A stretch of DNA of 58,677 nucleotides from a virus, in IMG/VR virus record IMGVR_UViG_3300046817_000092, positions 1 to 58,677 of that record, one strand, 5' to 3'. The notes beneath the pieces are model-generated. The model was not told the origin of the DNA. It made no database searches and was given only the letters and a program-made list of their open reading frames with translations. Below are positions 47,464 to 56,765 of the stretch, one piece after another. Every line of letters starts with the position of its first letter. The stretch's first letter is position 1. A program made the translations under genes and the position numbers.

Positions 47464-47949
47464 CTACGCCGCGTAGTAGAGATTGGTCGGAGTTGTTGCA
47501 CCAAAGAACCACGGCGTCCAACTCTCAAACGTAATGAGATAATCCGTCATACTCGGATACAATGCGGTTATCGGTGCGCTGAATGCGCTGATGGTTACGT
47601 CACACTTCCAATCTTCTGATTCACCAGCAAATCCCACTTGTAAGAATCCCAGCTTACGGTCGGTTAAGACCGGAGTAAGAGTTGGTGCACCAAACAAAGC
47701 TCGTAACATCAATTTGCGCTCTGCCCAATAACCCGGACTATCGTTCCCAAAGATGCTACCTTCGGCGTGTATGGTCATTGACCCACGAAGGCTATTAGTG
47801 GGATACACACCGTGTTGCTGAGACTTCTCACGGTCGGTTGTCACACGCTGATTGACCGTGATATCGAACTCCTTCAACGGAGACGTATCGCTGTTGAGCG
47901 AATAAACAGTTGATCCGTCAATGTTATGGAAATCACATTTTGTAAGCAT
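47464..47949 (-). CDS. Distal tail protein-like (161 aa)
   Basis: Directly follows the tape measure gene, the standard site of distal tail (Dit) proteins. A beta-rich protein with FDITVNQRVTTDREKSQQHG and a C-terminal FESWTPWFFG segment. Overlap by one base with the tape measure stop. Identity is based mainly on gene order. Confidence 0.7.
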   Translation of the reverse strand: MLTKCDFHNIDGSTVYSLNSDTSPLKEFDITVNQRVTTDREKSQQHGVYPTNSLRGSMTIHAEGSIFGNDSPGYWAERKLMLRALFGAPTLTPVLTDRKLGFLQVGFAGESEDWKCDVTISAFSAPITALYPSMTDYLITFESWTPWFFGATTPTNLYYAA

Positions 47950-50900
47950 TATCTAGTGCCAGGGAACTGGCCCTTTCCACGATTGGTATATCTGTTCTTA
48001 TTGACGAAATGGGCATGCTTAAGTTGTGTTTTAATACTCGCATCTTTGCCAGGAACTGTAACATGATAGTGTGTATGCTGATCACCAGTTTTTCCTGATG
48101 CTGCGGGATGTGGTATGTGAGGCGGTGCCTTGTGACCAGGCTTACCACCTGCACCAGTATTACCGACTGGAAGTCCGGGGAACATATTTTTAATCATGCC
48201 AGTGATAGCATTGGTCATAGCAACATTCTCGTCTCTGAGTCCAGCTACGATTGCTATGGCAATGTTGCGCCCATGCTGACGATATATCTTTAATTGATCT
48301 TTAAGATCCGCAAGTGCAGCATTCTGCGTGGCCTTTGTCTGTGCTCTAATTCCATCAAAATACTTTTTGCGATCAGCAGGAGATAACCCAATGAGTTCCT
48401 GAATTAAAGACTTCCTTTGGCGACCGAATGCATCTGTCCTCATCACACCATCAGGACCCTTTGCCATTAACTCTTTAATTAACTCTGCTGGAGCACCCTT
48501 GCCGCGAAGTTGGTTCAACTGTGCATGGAACGCATGGAATCGAGACAAACTCGCCATTTCGTCCTTAAGCAAGTCTTTACCAGTCAGCATTCCACCCCAT
48601 TGTAAGCGATTTTGAACTCGGGGTGTGTTAACGAATGGGCCAGAGAATAACTCTCCCATCGCAGATTGTTCTTGTCCAAGGAATGTATTGTACATACTCA
48701 TCACGCCCTGCAACACATCTTGGAAAGTAGTTCCTAATGTTTTCGTAGAATCAGTCGCCTGTTGAACTTGATCGTTGTATGCACCTAATACATCATTGAT
48801 GGCAGCAAGCAACACAGGTTGATTCTTGAACTGTGCGTTCAATAGAGCTTCTGCGCCTTCCATCCTTTTCTGTGCTTGAATGTCAAATGGATTCTTTGCA
48901 GCAGCAGTTTTAGCCTTCTCTATCAATGCAATCCAACCTTGAACAGAGCGCACCTTTAGGCTACCAGTGACGCCTGTTTCTCTATCAATCGCATTGGAAA
49001 TGCGTTGTGCGGCGGCTTCCATTTGCAGAGCCTTTGTAAAGGCATTAACGGCCTTCTGATTGGCTCCGATAGCATGTTGATAACGAGGCGAATCCGCAAC
49101 AGCTTGATTAATAGCATGGGCACTAGCAGCCTCTTGTGTTGTTATTGCACCACGAGGTGCTCTCGTAAGTCTACCACCACCAGGCTGTTGTATGTATCTA
49201 ACTCCATTAGAAGTTACAATGTTTGTACTACTTAAGCCGCTCGTACCCCTAGTATGTCCCACAACCGTAGGTGCTGCTGTCGCAAGAGCTTTTCCTAAAA
49301 GGGCCAGTAGTGCTAGACCAGCTAAGAGTGGAGCTAATTCTACCTCAACTGCGCCAACCGTATCACCCAATATACCAACTTCTGTTGATAATTCAGCTGT
49401 GCCAAGTGCGGCAGCTTGAGACGCTAAGCGCCATAGCATGAACGTGCTGACCATTGAAGCTATGCTACCACCAACAATAGCTAGTGAACCGACCAGCACA
49501 CCAAGTATTGCACTCATCGTGATAAAGTACCCAATCGCATGCTTGGTGCTCGTACCTAACCCATTAAACCAATTTATAATAGCTTCAACAGGTTTCGCCA
49601 AAGATACGAACGCTGGGATGGCACCTTGACCTAAAGTAATTATTAAAGCCTGGAACTGGGTTTTAAGTTCTTTTAACTTAACTTCACCAGTCTTACTTAA
49701 AGCTGTCGCAGATGCATTAACGAGTCCCGCGGCCTGTGCAGGAATGTTGCGACTAAATCGATCCAACCCAGGTTGATCTTGCACAGCTACAGTAAATGCT
49801 CTGCGAGCACCAATAAATCCTGTCTGCCCAGAGAACTGCTTAAAGAAGTTTTGTACGAACAGGCCGCCCTTGGCAAGATCGGGGAACTTCTTAACCAATC
49901 GTGTTATAACTTGTTCAAACGGTAATAGGTGCTTACCCGTAGTGTCGGTTATTGTGACACCAACTGCCTTTAGTCCGGCTATAAACTTTTGGTTAGCAAG
50001 TATCTCAACTAATCTCGCATAACCAATTGCTGCGCGGTTATAATTAGGGAACTTAGTTGACAAGAAACTTAATGTTCCAGCCATTTGATCGAATGTATAC
50101 CCTGCGGCTTTCGCTGCGGGTGCGGTTTGATTCAATCCATCAGTAAACTGGCCCATAGTAATACGACCGCGGTTAACGGCATTCTGCATAACATCGAACT
50201 CGTGGGGTAAATTTCTAACACTAGTACCAAAAGTATTCAATAGAGTAATACCAGCCTGTGTAATCTGATCCAAACTGACCAAACCAAAGTTAGCCTTAGT
50301 AACCAGATTAAATTCCTTAATCAGGCTAATTGCTTCTTTAGCCTTCTGCATACTATTTCCCTTTAGGCCAGTCACACCCGAAAGGATTGAATAACCCGAA
50401 GTAGAAAATTCTGATGAACTAGCTACAGCTTTACCTGATGCCATTAATTTCAGGATGCCATCACTTAAAGCACCAGAAATTTGTTTTATCTGTTGAACAC
50501 TGTTTTTCCCAGGAGTAATATCCTGAGTAGCAGCTAATGTAACTTGTGTATTAAATTTAGCAGCCTGGTCAGCAGCATAACCCATTGCTGCTCCAGTAAT
50601 AATACCAAACATTTGTGTTACACGTCCTGCATGTTCTACTGTTCTGGCATAACCCTGCCATCTCTGTACACTTAGTGCCTTATCTTCCATTAAACTTAAA
50701 CGCTCAAGTTGTAGTTCTTGCGCCTTAATAGCCTCTGTTTGAATATCCTCAAACTGAGTTAAGTGGCTCACACGATGTGCTGCATTATCCTCATCGGCTG
50801 CTAACTTTCTAACTGCCGTTGCTTGATTTAGAATAGCCTGTTTTGTGGCATCAACTTGCATCTTTTGGGCTTTTATGAATTGAGAGGATTCATAAGGCGT

Positions 50901-51248
50901 CTGTCCAGGCAAGGCACCTTGTGCTCTAACAACCCTTCGCATTCTTCTAAGTTCAGTCTGCTGTTGAAGTAATCTTGCATTAGATCTTTCTGCTGCAACA
51001 GCTTGAGCCTGTACTGCTTTATCCATAGTTAATCTACGAGAGCCACTTTCGATCGACTTTCTCTCTGCTTCTGCATTACTTCTAGTCAACATAGCTCTTT
51101 GTTGTGCTATCTGCAACTGCTGCTTTTGTCTAGCGACAGTTTGAGCACTACTAAGTTTACCAACATCTGATCCAACACGGCGAATGGCGCTAGAGAGGTA
51201 ATTCTGACCTCTGAATACCATAATTACCTCTCTAGCTGTAACTGCCAT
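47949..51248 (-). CDS. Tape measure protein (1099 aa)
   Basis: A long protein of helical N-terminal coiled coils (about residues 20-200), a TMP core domain (about 200-620) with AAPAAKAAGYTFDQMAGTLS-type segments, and two hydrophobic stretches near 575-630. It sets tail length; 1099 residues suggest about 160 nm at 1.5 angstrom per residue. ATG 51248 has GGAGGTGG upstream and sits one base after the stop of the frameshifted chaperone; a GTG at 51266 is less likely. Confidence 0.9.
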   Translation of the reverse strand: MAVTAREVIMVFRGQNYLSSAIRRVGSDVGKLSSAQTVARQKQQLQIAQQRAMLTRSNAEAERKSIESGSRRLTMDKAVQAQAVAAERSNARLLQQQTELRRMRRVVRAQGALPGQTPYESSQFIKAQKMQVDATKQAILNQATAVRKLAADEDNAAHRVSHLTQFEDIQTEAIKAQELQLERLSLMEDKALSVQRWQGYARTVEHAGRVTQMFGIITGAAMGYAADQAAKFNTQVTLAATQDITPGKNSVQQIKQISGALSDGILKLMASGKAVASSSEFSTSGYSILSGVTGLKGNSMQKAKEAISLIKEFNLVTKANFGLVSLDQITQAGITLLNTFGTSVRNLPHEFDVMQNAVNRGRITMGQFTDGLNQTAPAAKAAGYTFDQMAGTLSFLSTKFPNYNRAAIGYARLVEILANQKFIAGLKAVGVTITDTTGKHLLPFEQVITRLVKKFPDLAKGGLFVQNFFKQFSGQTGFIGARRAFTVAVQDQPGLDRFSRNIPAQAAGLVNASATALSKTGEVKLKELKTQFQALIITLGQGAIPAFVSLAKPVEAIINWFNGLGTSTKHAIGYFITMSAILGVLVGSLAIVGGSIASMVSTFMLWRLASQAAALGTAELSTEVGILGDTVGAVEVELAPLLAGLALLALLGKALATAAPTVVGHTRGTSGLSSTNIVTSNGVRYIQQPGGGRLTRAPRGAITTQEAASAHAINQAVADSPRYQHAIGANQKAVNAFTKALQMEAAAQRISNAIDRETGVTGSLKVRSVQGWIALIEKAKTAAAKNPFDIQAQKRMEGAEALLNAQFKNQPVLLAAINDVLGAYNDQVQQATDSTKTLGTTFQDVLQGVMSMYNTFLGQEQSAMGELFSGPFVNTPRVQNRLQWGGMLTGKDLLKDEMASLSRFHAFHAQLNQLRGKGAPAELIKELMAKGPDGVMRTDAFGRQRKSLIQELIGLSPADRKKYFDGIRAQTKATQNAALADLKDQLKIYRQHGRNIAIAIVAGLRDENVAMTNAITGMIKNMFPGLPVGNTGAGGKPGHKAPPHIPHPAASGKTGDQHTHYHVTVPGKDASIKTQLKHAHFVNKNRYTNRGKGQFPGTR

Positions 51249-51249
51249 C

Positions 51250-51564
51250 CTAACTACCACCTCCACTAGTCAGCCGGTCCATTTCCAACTTACGCCAACT
51301 ATCTACATGATCATAAACAACTAACATTCGTTTAATGTCATCTTCATTTTGTTGTAGTACACCACCACTATTAGGAAGCACGTGGAGCCTTTCACATATC
51401 AGAGCTATGTTTATCCACTCCTGCGCTTCATAATAGACCCACGACTCTACGAAACGACTTTCTCCGTCACTGGGAGTTCCATCTGCGTTTGTGTTTCTAA
51501 TCCATCCGTTTTCGACGAATCGACTTCGGCCGTAGATGGTGTATTTGACCGTAGCAGAAAATCC
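51250..51564 (-). CDS. Frameshift extension of tail assembly chaperone (GT product)
   Basis: A 104-codon frame, in the -1 frame relative to the upstream chaperone gene, is open from 51564 to the TAG at 51252-51250. It reads GFSATVKYTIYGRSRFVENG and on to YYEAQEWINIALICERL, clearly protein-like. It has no start of its own and ends one base before the tape measure ATG, the classic G-T arrangement. The slip must lie between 51564 and 51447; GGATTTTC near 51557-51564 is a candidate but is not a canonical heptamer. Confidence 0.7.
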   Translation of the reverse strand, partial: GFSATVKYTIYGRSRFVENGWIRNTNADGTPSDGESRFVESWVYYEAQEWINIALICERLHVLPNSGGVLQQNEDDIKRMLVVYDHVDSWRKLEMDRLTSGGGS

Positions 51565-51983
51565 TCAAACGCTTCCTCATCATCATCATTATTGAGTTTA
51601 TCAATAAGCGTCTCAATCTCCGAACCAACACGAGGATCGAGCATCTTAAGACTCATCGGTCTAGTGAAGTCGATAAGAGAACCATCTGGATTCTGCAAGT
51701 TATGAGTACCAATACAGTACGCAAAGTCGTGGGCCATTGCCCACTCATCATGCGATTCTAACTCAAAGACCTGATCCTGTTCCTGAGCCTGCTTACGATT
51801 CTGGACAGGCTTACTACGCATCATCATCTTAGTAGCCTTACTACGACGACTCAACTTCATGCCGTAAGGCAGAGGACGAAGCATAACGTACCCGGCTTCA
51901 TCACCAGGTACGTTAGGATCAGCTGGTGCTGTCTTTAATTCATGCCTCTCGAACGCGTTCTCATCTACAGTAACTACGGGCAT
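51447..51983 (-). CDS. Tail assembly chaperone (G product, 178 aa)
   Basis: A soluble acidic protein starting MPVVTVDENAFERHELKTAP, located between the tail tube and tape measure genes, where tail chaperones are encoded. The C-terminal part (DDDEEAFEDFLLRSN) overlaps a long frame in the -1 phase. The normal product ends at 51447; a frameshifted one would be about 240 residues. It binds the tape measure during tail assembly (family role). Confidence 0.77.
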   Translation of the reverse strand: MPVVTVDENAFERHELKTAPADPNVPGDEAGYVMLRPLPYGMKLSRRSKATKMMMRSKPVQNRKQAQEQDQVFELESHDEWAMAHDFAYCIGTHNLQNPDGSLIDFTRPMSLKMLDPRVGSEIETLIDKLNNDDDEEAFEDFLLRSNTPSTAEVDSSKTDGLETQTQMELPVTEKVVS

Positions 51984-52011
51984 AACTCTCTCCTTATTGG
52001 ATATTACAGTA

Positions 52012-53034
52012 TTACGGTGTTAAGTTAGCAAGTGACTTACAAGTGATCGTGTATGGTGCAGCACCGCTAATACCAATTGAACGACCAGTAACACGAGCCA
52101 TAATTAAATCGCCCATGCCAGTAAGACCAACATCATAAGTGTCATAGTTACTACGACGCGTTATGATCTGTAATGCGCTAGTCGCAGCAGCGAACGTTCC
52201 GCTCACACCACCAGGGTTAATCGACTCCAACTTGATTGCGCGAAGGGTATTAGCCTTCATGTTGTTGTATTCAGTTTTACTCACGAAATCAAGTTCAGTC
52301 TCATAGGTCGCCTCAATCTCACCATACGAGATATACGTAGCAGACCTAGTAGGAACGATCCTGTTCTGCGGAGTACCGTTATAATTAGCACGCCACGTAA
52401 ATCCGTTAAACGTGTTATCACGGCCACCACCGAATGTCGGCGCAGTACCAGCAGTATCAAGATAGATACTGTGTGCATCTGCACCAAGAAGCAGTGGATC
52501 AATCCACGACTGGCTAGGCGCACCAGCAAGGTCAGTTTCAGCAAGACCAAGAATGCCCATTGTGACCTTAAGCACACCATTGTCAATCATGAACTCCCAG
52601 TTGTTAACCACGCAGCCGCTATAAAGGAAGCCAACTGCATCACGAACAATCGCGATACTAAGACCACGACCTGTACCACCAGGATACGTAGAACCGATGT
52701 TAGTCGGCGTCGCAGCATAGTTGTAGACCAGCGAAACCGGGCCAGTCTTTGCAATACTATGCCGAGAAGCAATAAGGAAGTAAGGCAGATAATTCGAGTC
52801 TACCTCCATAACGATATCGCCCTCAACATGGTAGTAAGACTGTCTAACATCGCTGACGATGGCAGACTGTCTAATCTGAGGCGAGTAATACTTAGCCTCA
52901 GTGTACTTCAACGTCTCTGACAAGATCGGACACCATACGCCGACACCTGATGCTGTAGGATCAACAGGCGTACCATACGTTGTTTCAAGGCCGATCCATA
53001 CAGAACCGTTACCTGCAATATCAGCGTTAGGCAT
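52012..53034 (-). CDS. Major tail (tube) protein (340 aa)
   Basis: Starts MPNADIAGNGSVWIGLETTY, with GLETTYGTP that recurs in phage tail tube proteins of this size, then a long beta-rich body. It sits directly upstream of the chaperone gene. Codon use and a strong ribosome binding context fit a highly expressed virion protein. No sheath gene is next to it, so the tail should be non-contractile. Confidence 0.83.
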   Translation of the reverse strand: MPNADIAGNGSVWIGLETTYGTPVDPTASGVGVWCPILSETLKYTEAKYYSPQIRQSAIVSDVRQSYYHVEGDIVMEVDSNYLPYFLIASRHSIAKTGPVSLVYNYAATPTNIGSTYPGGTGRGLSIAIVRDAVGFLYSGCVVNNWEFMIDNGVLKVTMGILGLAETDLAGAPSQSWIDPLLLGADAHSIYLDTAGTAPTFGGGRDNTFNGFTWRANYNGTPQNRIVPTRSATYISYGEIEATYETELDFVSKTEYNNMKANTLRAIKLESINPGGVSGTFAAATSALQIITRRSNYDTYDVGLTGMGDLIMARVTGRSIGISGAAPYTITCKSLANLTP

Positions 53035-53386
53035 CGTTGCTCACCGCCTTTGAATCAATAACCTCAGTCGGCGCCTCTGGCTTAACAGATTCCTGCACAG
53101 TGGTTGGTGAAGAATCGTCAGAACCTTCCTCAACCTCAGGTGCGGGAACAAGCTGCTTAACCACTTCGTCGCTTAATGAAGTATTGCCCGTTAGTGTAAC
53201 TTCTGGTGAATCATTAAAAGCATCCTCAAGAGTCATACCCCTAGAAGCGACGAAGGAATACTCCATATCTTCATCAACGTCTAGTGTGCCCCCATTGATA
53301 ACGCGGCCTAATCCACTAATACCGAATTCGATGCCATCGTCACCAGTAGGGAACTGAGGATGCTCATACTTTAGCTTATATGTCAT
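53027..53386 (-). CDS. Hypothetical tail-region protein (119 aa)
   Basis: The N-terminal half (MTYKLKYEHPQFPTGDDGIE) is ordered; the C-terminal half is an acidic Pro/Ser/Thr-rich tail (PAPEVEEGSDDSSPT). It overlaps the tail tube gene by 8 nt. May be a tail completion or decoration protein; no family recognised. Confidence 0.7.
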   Translation of the reverse strand: MTYKLKYEHPQFPTGDDGIEFGISGLGRVINGGTLDVDEDMEYSFVASRGMTLEDAFNDSPEVTLTGNTSLSDEVVKQLVPAPEVEEGSDDSSPTTVQESVKPEAPTEVIDSKAVSNDA

Positions 53387-53387
53387 C

Positions 53388-53840
53388 CTAGAACCTACCT
53401 TCTTGAGTTCCTTGCCACTTTAAGAGGGTACTAACTACTGCATCACCCTTATTCGTTCTTGGCGGCATAGCCCCTGGAGTTTCAGTAACAACCCAACCAG
53501 CTATGATACGTCCACCAAGCGTAAGATCATTTTCAAGAAATGCAACTAGATCAGTTGCAAGTTTAAGATCGTTGTAGTTACGAGTCTGACGATCTTCCGT
53601 CAATTTTGCGTGCATCACATATATGTCTGCCCTAAGTGTGAGCAAGAATGTATGTGTACCATACAATTCTTTCTGAAACTCACCACTCATAACCTGAACA
53701 GCGGGATATGCCGATGCGTGAAATTCATTGTACTTCAAGACATTTTCAAACGGTAATGCACTTCCCTCGATGTAATCCGATATGTACTCGACTACATCTT
53801 CTGGCCGCAATAACCTCGCTGGCGTAACGACAGGACTCAT
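53388..53840 (-). CDS. Tail terminator-like protein (150 aa)
   Basis: A 150-residue alpha/beta protein placed between the gpG-like protein and the tail tube gene, where tail terminators are found. Features such as FHASAYPAVQVMSGEF and LLTLRADIYVMHAK fit the minor tail/terminator fold. It caps the tail tube and joins it to the head (family role). It overlaps the upstream gene by 4 nt. Confidence 0.7.
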   Translation of the reverse strand: MSPVVTPARLLRPEDVVEYISDYIEGSALPFENVLKYNEFHASAYPAVQVMSGEFQKELYGTHTFLLTLRADIYVMHAKLTEDRQTRNYNDLKLATDLVAFLENDLTLGGRIIAGWVVTETPGAMPPRTNKGDAVVSTLLKWQGTQEGRF

Positions 53841-54493
53841 CGTTTACGACCGAATCGTCCACCAGCTATCTGAGGCTGACCAGTCTTTAGGACATTGATT
53901 ATCTGAGACGGTCCATGTATGTTACTGCTGATGCCTGGGAAGTGTACCGGACCATCATCTATATCCTTATCGACCATTGCATTAATATACCGAATGAAAA
54001 TACCCTCAACTGTGTTGATTGCGTCCTCGCTTGCCCCAATGAACATACGTTGGGGCAAGGTTTTTGTTTTAATCCCATAACCAGACGTAACACCTGACTG
54101 GTGATAAGGACCATAGAACGGAAGTTCATCAACACGAAAGATAACTTCTCTTTCAGTTATTAGCCAAGCTGACTCACTTATAGCAGCTTGACGCAACGTA
54201 TCATCACGTTCCAATATTCGGTCAGGAAAACCTAAAGCAAGTTTATCTTTAAGGTAACCATCAGACAGAGCTTGCCAAGGTCTACCATAAGGGTCCATTT
54301 CGTTCTGGAAGTGCATTCTTGTATCATGTATGAATGCTTGGCGTGCTTCCGTTAATGGTACGCCCCAATCTTCAATGTCGTTGGCTAACCTGAACAATTC
54401 TTGTTCGACAACTTCTGGATCGGGGTACCATTCGGCTACGACGAATTGTTCGCCAGTCTCACCAATCGGAAATATGCCAGCAATCTTGCCCAT
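53837..54493 (-). CDS. Virion morphogenesis protein, Mu gpG-like
   Basis: A 218-residue protein with DPYGRPWQALSDGYLKDK (about 68-85) and LPQRMFIGAS (about 146-155), hallmarks of the phage virion morphogenesis family (Mu gpG / P2 gpS, HK97 gp10 fold). It takes part in head completion or head-tail joining. A plus-strand terminator is embedded at 54031-54070. The start is 6 nt after a 35-residue membrane gene. Confidence 0.8.
   Translation of the reverse strand: MGKIAGIFPIGETGEQFVVAEWYPDPEVVEQELFRLANDIEDWGVPLTEARQAFIHDTRMHFQNEMDPYGRPWQALSDGYLKDKLALGFPDRILERDDTLRQAAISESAWLITEREVIFRVDELPFYGPYHQSGVTSGYGIKTKTLPQRMFIGASEDAINTVEGIFIRYINAMVDKDIDDGPVHFPGISSNIHGPSQIINVLKTGQPQIAGGRFGRKR
54031..54070 (+). 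terminator. Antisense rho-independent terminator
   Basis: TTGCCCCAA (54031-54039) pairs with 54050-54058 (9 bp, 10-nt loop) followed by GGTTTTTGTTTT on the plus strand. It lies inside the minus-strand gpG-like gene, so it would stop antisense transcription entering from the left arm. Confidence 0.6.
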
Positions 54494-54499
54494 GATATT

Positions 54500-54607
54500 T
54501 TATGGACGATTCCTTACAGCCCAACCAGTAATAAAGATAGCAACGATAACCAGCAAGAAGATCAGCAGGAAATCAAGCCAACTAAGTGTGGTACTGACTG
54601 CGAGCAT
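54500..54607 (-). CDS. Tiny membrane protein in head operon (35 aa)
   Basis: The frame MLAVSTTLSW, then LDFLLIFLLVIVAIFITGWA (one transmembrane helix), then VRNRP. The ATG overlaps the stop of the upstream gene by one base (TAATG) and the stop is 6 nt before the gpG-like gene. It fills the gap exactly, which supports a real gene. A membrane protein here is unexpected. Confidence 0.62.
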   Translation of the reverse strand: MLAVSTTLSWLDFLLIFLLVIVAIFITGWAVRNRP

Positions 54608-54897
54608 TAGACTCTCCGACTCACCTTAACACGAGCAGTAGTCGTAGTAGTCGCCGTAACATCAAACACGCTAAAGTTAACGTGCCCTTCCTCTGCTGCT
54701 GCAACATCAAGCAGACCAGTGGAGTCAAACGTAGTAGCACCAAGAGTGAACTGGCCCTGACGAACCTCAAGACCACCAACAGCACCCTCAGCATAGACAG
54801 CAACTCTAATGACACCAGTGTTCGTAAACCCGGTGCCAGTTAGCTTAATGATATCACCCACACTTACTTCGGCGGGGACGGTTAAAACAACAGCCAT
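54607..54897 (-). CDS. Ig-like / IPT-type small structural protein (96 aa)
   Basis: The sequence VSVGDIIKLTGTGFTNTGVIRV is typical of an IPT/TIG or Ig-like domain (VGDxIxLTGTGF). The whole protein is one such domain. Such proteins decorate heads or tails and bind surfaces weakly. The end is Thr-rich and basic. Confidence 0.72.
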   Translation of the reverse strand: MAVVLTVPAEVSVGDIIKLTGTGFTNTGVIRVAVYAEGAVGGLEVRQGQFTLGATTFDSTGLLDVAAAEEGHVNFSVFDVTATTTTTARVKVSRRV

Positions 54898-54918
54898 TTT
54901 TAGCCACCCTTCTTGTTA

Positions 54919-55356
54919 TTAAGCGAACGTCTGATCCATAGTGAATACTGGCAGAGTTGTGTTATCCGGCCAGAAACTCAATATGTTTGATCCAGATGTA
55001 TCAACTGGAGTATCCGTGTCATCGAGTACAACTAAGCTACCACTTTTGATATCTTGAAGCATACCAATAGCTTCGTTATACAAACTCTGAGCATACTCGG
55101 GTATAGTGTCTGATTCCTCCGAGTAGATCGTGCGATACATAAAAGCGGCCGTGAGCCGACCCGCTATTGACCGAATTGTTTCCGGTGTGGTAGTCGGGTC
55201 GGCCCACGATGATAACGTCACTGGTGCAAACAAACCACTTAACTGACCTTTGATAAGTCGCTCTGCTTCGATATTAGGCTTATTTGAATTAGCATCGTCA
55301 ACTGTAATCTTGTCAGATTGCAGCCAAGCCTGTATATCGAGTTTAGATGCGAACAT
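54919..55356 (-). CDS. Head-tail connector, DUF1320/gp6-like (145 aa)
   Basis: A mainly helical protein with the pattern TPETIRSIAGRLTAAFMYRT (about 57-76) and YAQSLYNEAIGML (about 85-97), as in the small connector proteins that attach below the portal (Mu gp36, HK97 gp6-like). It lies three genes after the capsid, the usual place. Confidence 0.75.
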   Translation of the reverse strand: MFASKLDIQAWLQSDKITVDDANSNKPNIEAERLIKGQLSGLFAPVTLSSWADPTTTPETIRSIAGRLTAAFMYRTIYSEESDTIPEYAQSLYNEAIGMLQDIKSGSLVVLDDTDTPVDTSGSNILSFWPDNTTLPVFTMDQTFA

Positions 55357-55358
55357 TG

Positions 55359-55700
55359 TTAAGTGGTAGTCTTGTCGCTACTAGTGTCGGTCTTAGTGGG
55401 ATCGGTCTTAGCATCGTCAGTCTTAGCCGGTTCCTGATTAACAGGCTGGTCAGCCTGCTCAGGAGTACCAACTGCAACCGCTGTGTTGAATGCTGCGAGT
55501 GCATCAGAATTCATACGACTTCTAACGGACTCGTATACACCAACACCTTCCGGGAATTCAACAGGACGAATAACACCTTCTGCCAGGAACTGCTCGAAGT
55601 CACCTTCCGGTAAATCAGCAGCGGTAACTTCGTCACCAGGCTTAAGGTCCTTAGCATCACCCATCTGAATGGGTGCCCACACATATGCTTTATCAGCCAT
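55359..55700 (-). CDS. Hypothetical head-region protein with disordered tail (113 aa)
   Basis: Residues 1-75 form a small beta domain (MADKAYVWAPIQMGDAKDLK, then PGDEVTAADLPEGDFE), and the last 40 are repeats of TKTDDAKTDPTKTD type, low in order. A neck or head accessory protein is likely by position between capsid and connector. Confidence 0.72.
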   Translation of the reverse strand: MADKAYVWAPIQMGDAKDLKPGDEVTAADLPEGDFEQFLAEGVIRPVEFPEGVGVYESVRSRMNSDALAAFNTAVAVGTPEQADQPVNQEPAKTDDAKTDPTKTDTSSDKTTT

Positions 55701-55717
55701 ATATCATCACCCTTCCG

Positions 55718-56764
55718 TTACGGGATTGTATTAACAGCAGTCTTGATAAGATAGCCAGCGAGCGAGCTAACAACTTTCTGATCGTAAGAGTAAGAAGTAC
55801 GCACAACATCAGTCTTGCGATTCTCCTCACGCCAATTCTCAGTAGGACGAGTAGCTCCACCAGCCTCAGTGTACTCCTGTGCAAACGTCTTAGCAAACGT
55901 AAACGTGCGCTGCCCAGGCGTCTGGTCAACAAGTCCAACCCAAACGTCCTGTCCCCAGAATGTTGAAATGCTCTCAGCAACATCAAGGTTATCAGACGTG
56001 TTATACTTGCTGTCAACAACAAAGATGTTGAGGTCAGCAACAGCAGCATCGGGCAGACCCATTAACTGCTGCCACGCAAGAGGATTGGTAAGTGCAAAGT
56101 TGAGGAAGCGCCTAACAACACGCGGGTGATTCTCAACAACACCCAATGCCTCGAACGGAATAGCAACAGTATTAGGCCAACGGCCCGTGTCAAGATACAC
56201 ACGCTGCCAAGCCGTCTTAAGGTTAGCAACCGGATCACTGTATGCCGTGGTCGGATCACCAGGGGTAACAAGTGCATAGTTGTCCCAACGCGTACCAGTA
56301 CCACCCGACGTTAGAGTAGTAGTGTGGTTGGACGGATACTGCGTGGTATCACGGAACAACGTCGTAACCTTAAGCTCAAGCTCAAGCATAAGAGACTGCA
56401 TAACGAAGTCAGCAGCATCCTGCTCTGGATCAACGTCAATACCAGAAGCATTAGAAGCAATGCCACCCTGACTCTGTAACTGACGACGTTCCTCATCATA
56501 AATCTCGGCCTGGAGTGAATGCTCTTTCGTGTCGAAAATATCCTCACTCCACTTGCGACCCATGATCGTGTTAGCCTGTGTACCCGGCTCACGACGACTA
56601 CGATAGATCAACCTGTTTGAACGGTCGAACACACGATAACGCCCAGACTTAGTAATAACAGGCGTCTCAGGTGCAAGACGAAGTGCATACAGGTTCTGAT
56701 CCTGCCAACCAACTGAGAAGTTGGTCAGGATAGGATCAACGTATAGTCCACTAGGATCATACAT
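55718..56764 (-). CDS. Major capsid protein (348 aa)
   Basis: I start at ATG 56764 (MYDPSGLYVDPILTNFSVGW), one base after the previous stop; a longer frame upstream runs through the decoration gene. Length and order (protease, decoration protein, this gene, connectors) match the major capsid protein. Motifs such as VPFEALGVVENHPRVVRRFL and FWGQDVWVG recur in HK97-fold capsid proteins of this group. High-quality codon use fits high expression. Confidence 0.85.
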   Translation of the reverse strand: MYDPSGLYVDPILTNFSVGWQDQNLYALRLAPETPVITKSGRYRVFDRSNRLIYRSRREPGTQANTIMGRKWSEDIFDTKEHSLQAEIYDEERRQLQSQGGIASNASGIDVDPEQDAADFVMQSLMLELELKVTTLFRDTTQYPSNHTTTLTSGGTGTRWDNYALVTPGDPTTAYSDPVANLKTAWQRVYLDTGRWPNTVAIPFEALGVVENHPRVVRRFLNFALTNPLAWQQLMGLPDAAVADLNIFVVDSKYNTSDNLDVAESISTFWGQDVWVGLVDQTPGQRTFTFAKTFAQEYTEAGGATRPTENWREENRKTDVVRTSYSYDQKVVSSLAGYLIKTAVNTIP

Positions 56765-56765
56765 A

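Noticed and set aside
55693-56049. Leftward Leu-rich frames overlapping the capsid and decoration genes
   Set aside because: They are out-of-frame shadows with Leu/Arg-rich composition and no ribosome binding site.
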